Shown: positions 6,350 through 7,276 of the stretch, piece by piece | Layout of the letters: each line of letters starts with the position of its first letter | Position numbering within the stretch: the first letter of the stretch is position 1 | Assembly (NCBI GenBank): GCA_958451915.1 | Contig: CAUDRX010000115.1 | Span: 1-7,276 of the forward strand | Length of the DNA stretch: 7,276 bases | DNA from: an uncultured Peptococcaceae bacterium | GTDB taxonomy: Bacteria > Bacillota > Peptococcia > Peptococcales > Peptococcaceae | Direction of reading: 5' to 3' | Notes under the pieces: generated by a model | Told to the model about the DNA's origin: nothing | Seen by the model: the letters and a program-made list of their open reading frames with translations, nothing else | Databases searched by the model: none | Position numbers and translations under genes: made by a program

Positions 6350-6367
6350 GAAAAAAGTCGTTTTTTC
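6350..6367 (+). promoter_or_regulatory. AT-rich upstream (UP) element of the rpoB promoter
   Basis: A run of six A and a run of six T flank GTCG in a perfect 7-bp inverted repeat (GAAAAAA/TTTTTTC). It lies at about -55 to -38 relative to the predicted rpoB start, exactly where UP elements contact the RNA polymerase alpha subunits. It could also be read as a weak hairpin, but it lies upstream of the promoter, so a DNA-level role is more likely. Confidence 0.6.
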
Positions 6368-6369
6368 TC

Positions 6370-6398
6370 TTGACAAGGGATGTGTTTTGCACTAAAAT
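6370..6398 (+). promoter_or_regulatory. Strong sigma-70/SigA-type promoter of rpoB
   Basis: A perfect -35 TTGACA (6370-6375), a 17-base spacer and a near-perfect -10 TAAAAT (6393-6398). Transcription is expected near 6405, giving a 5' leader of about 94 bases. It is the best promoter match in the window and lies directly after the tRNA terminator. Confidence 0.87.
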
Positions 6399-6413
6399 TG
6401 ATTAGCTATTGTT

Positions 6414-6443
6414 ATGATGGTACCATTGACGGTAGTCCATCGT
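6414..6443 (+). promoter_or_regulatory. Hairpin in the rpoB mRNA leader
   Basis: GATGGTACC (6416-6424) pairs with GGTA (6431-6434) and CCATC (6437-6441), with a two-base bulge (GT, 6435-6436) and a 6-base loop. Two weaker outer pairs extend it to 6414-6443. It lies about 10 bases into the predicted transcript. The following sequence is AT-rich but lacks a T run, so it is not a standard terminator. It may stabilise the mRNA, bind a regulator, or have no role. I recognise no known riboswitch or ribosomal-protein leader here. Confidence 0.45.
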
Positions 6444-6484
6444 TTATTCTATTTGTCGTACGCAACTTCGTCTAAAGATTTAGT

Positions 6485-6490
6485 AAGGGG
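6485..6490 (+). promoter_or_regulatory. Ribosome binding site setting the TTG start of rpoB
   Basis: AAGGGG ends 8 bases before TTG 6499. The only earlier in-frame start codon, GTG 6490, overlaps this site, and TAA is in frame at 6484-6486, so TTG 6499 is favoured. Confidence 0.75.
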
Positions 6491-6498
6491 TGAACGCT

Positions 6499-7276
6499 TT
6501 GGTTGAATTAAGCAGCCATGCATTAACAGAGCGACATAACTTTTCAAAGATCAAAGAGATCATGGAGATGCCAAACCTCATCGCGATCCAGCGCAACTCC
6601 TATAATTGGTTTCTTGAAGAAGGGTTAAAAGAAACATTTGATGAAGTTTCTCCTATCACGGACTTTTCTGATACGCTGCAGCTTGATTTTCTGACGTCAA
6701 GCTTTGGGGAACCAAAATACAGCGTAGAAGAATGCAAGGATCGTGACGCGACTTACGCTGCGCCATTGCGTATTAAAGTGCGCCTGCTCAACAAGGAGAG
6801 CGGCGAGATCAAAGAACAGGAAGTCTTTATGGGCGACTTCCCGCTGATGACGGACCAGGGGACATTTGTCATCAATGGTGCTGAACGTGTCATTGTCAGC
6901 CAGTTAGTGCGCAGCCCTGGGGTGTATTACAATCGTGAGATCGACACCGCGGGTAAAGAACTCTTTGGCTGCACGGTCATCCCTAACCGTGGCGCTTGGC
7001 TCGAACTCGAAAGTGACGCCAACGATGTCATGTATGTGCGTCTGGACCGCACGAGAAAGCTGCCAGCCACCGTGCTCCTGCGCGCCCTTGGGTACAGTAA
7101 GGATGAAGATATCCTCGAACTTTTCGGCGGCGACGAGCTGATCCAGCCAACCATCGAAAAAGATACCACTTCCAACGAACCGGAAGCTCTGATCGAGATC
7201 TATAAGCGTTTACGTCCTGGTGACCCGCCAACCGTAGAAAGCGCTCGTAATCTCATCCATTCTCTGTTCTTCGATC
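6499..7276 (+). CDS. rpoB: DNA-directed RNA polymerase beta subunit, N-terminal part (3' end outside window)
   Basis: This is the start of the catalytic beta subunit of RNA polymerase, and it runs off the right edge after 259 full codons without a stop. The translation begins with MVELSSHALTER and includes KIKEIMEMPNLIAIQRNSY and FGEPKYSVEE, typical of the Bacillota N-terminus. The highly conserved block from GDFPLMTDQGTFVINGAERV to SPGVYY follows (about residues 112-144), then VIPNRGAWLE and DRTRKLPATVLLRALGY. The rifampicin-binding clusters lie further downstream, outside the window. TTG 6499 is chosen as start from the ribosome binding site; B. subtilis rpoB also starts with TTG. A strong promoter and a leader of about 94 bases precede it. 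rplJ-rplL, the usual upstream neighbours, are absent here. Confidence 0.97.
   Translation, partial: MVELSSHALTERHNFSKIKEIMEMPNLIAIQRNSYNWFLEEGLKETFDEVSPITDFSDTLQLDFLTSSFGEPKYSVEECKDRDATYAAPLRIKVRLLNKESGEIKEQEVFMGDFPLMTDQGTFVINGAERVIVSQLVRSPGVYYNREIDTAGKELFGCTVIPNRGAWLELESDANDVMYVRLDRTRKLPATVLLRALGYSKDEDILELFGGDELIQPTIEKDTTSNEPEALIEIYKRLRPGDPPTVESARNLIHSLFFD

Noticed and set aside
6350..6367. Hairpin terminator formed by the A6/T6 repeat before rpoB
   Set aside because: The stem is only A-T pairs plus one G-C, the tRNA already has a strong terminator just upstream, and the position matches a UP element of the rpoB promoter.

Overview
The window is chromosomal DNA from a bacterium of the Bacillota. 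It holds a ClpC-type ATPase with a UVR linker motif, an RpoB N-terminus of Bacillota type, strong AAGGAGG-like ribosome binding sites, frequent TTG starts, and a tRNA gene without an encoded CCA end. Base composition is moderate and the RpoB wording looks most like Negativicutes (the Selenomonas/Megasphaera/Acidaminococcus side). That lineage guess is made from memory of the family and is tentative.

Layout, all on the + strand: (1) the 3' part of clpC, ending at a textbook UUCG-loop terminator; (2) a Bcr/CflA-type major facilitator drug exporter behind a 197-base intergenic region that contains a 10-bp inverted repeat, closed by its own terminator; (3) a small HD-domain hydrolase, again with its own terminator; (4) a probable two-gene operon of a 203-residue uncharacterised protein with a papain/C39-like Cys-His pattern and a complete half-size ABC exporter (membrane domain plus ATPase), closed by a terminator; (5) a single tRNA-Val(CAC) gene with its own promoter and terminator; (6) a strong consensus promoter with an AT-rich upstream element, a leader of about 94 bases with a hairpin, and the first 259 codons of rpoB, which runs off the right edge.

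The genes look like independent housekeeping units rather than one pathway. Five intrinsic terminators insulate the units from each other. The proteins cover protein quality control (ClpC), efflux (MFS and ABC exporters), a metal-dependent hydrolase of unknown substrate, decoding of GUG codons, and transcription (RpoB). I see no mobile element, CRISPR array, phage gene or sign of recent transfer.

The items most worth a second look are the uncharacterised Cys/His protein paired with the ABC exporter, the inverted repeat and in-frame 33-codon leader ORF before the MFS gene, and the rpoB promoter and leader, where rpoB is separated from its usual rplJ-rplL neighbours. No clearly new multi-gene system is visible.
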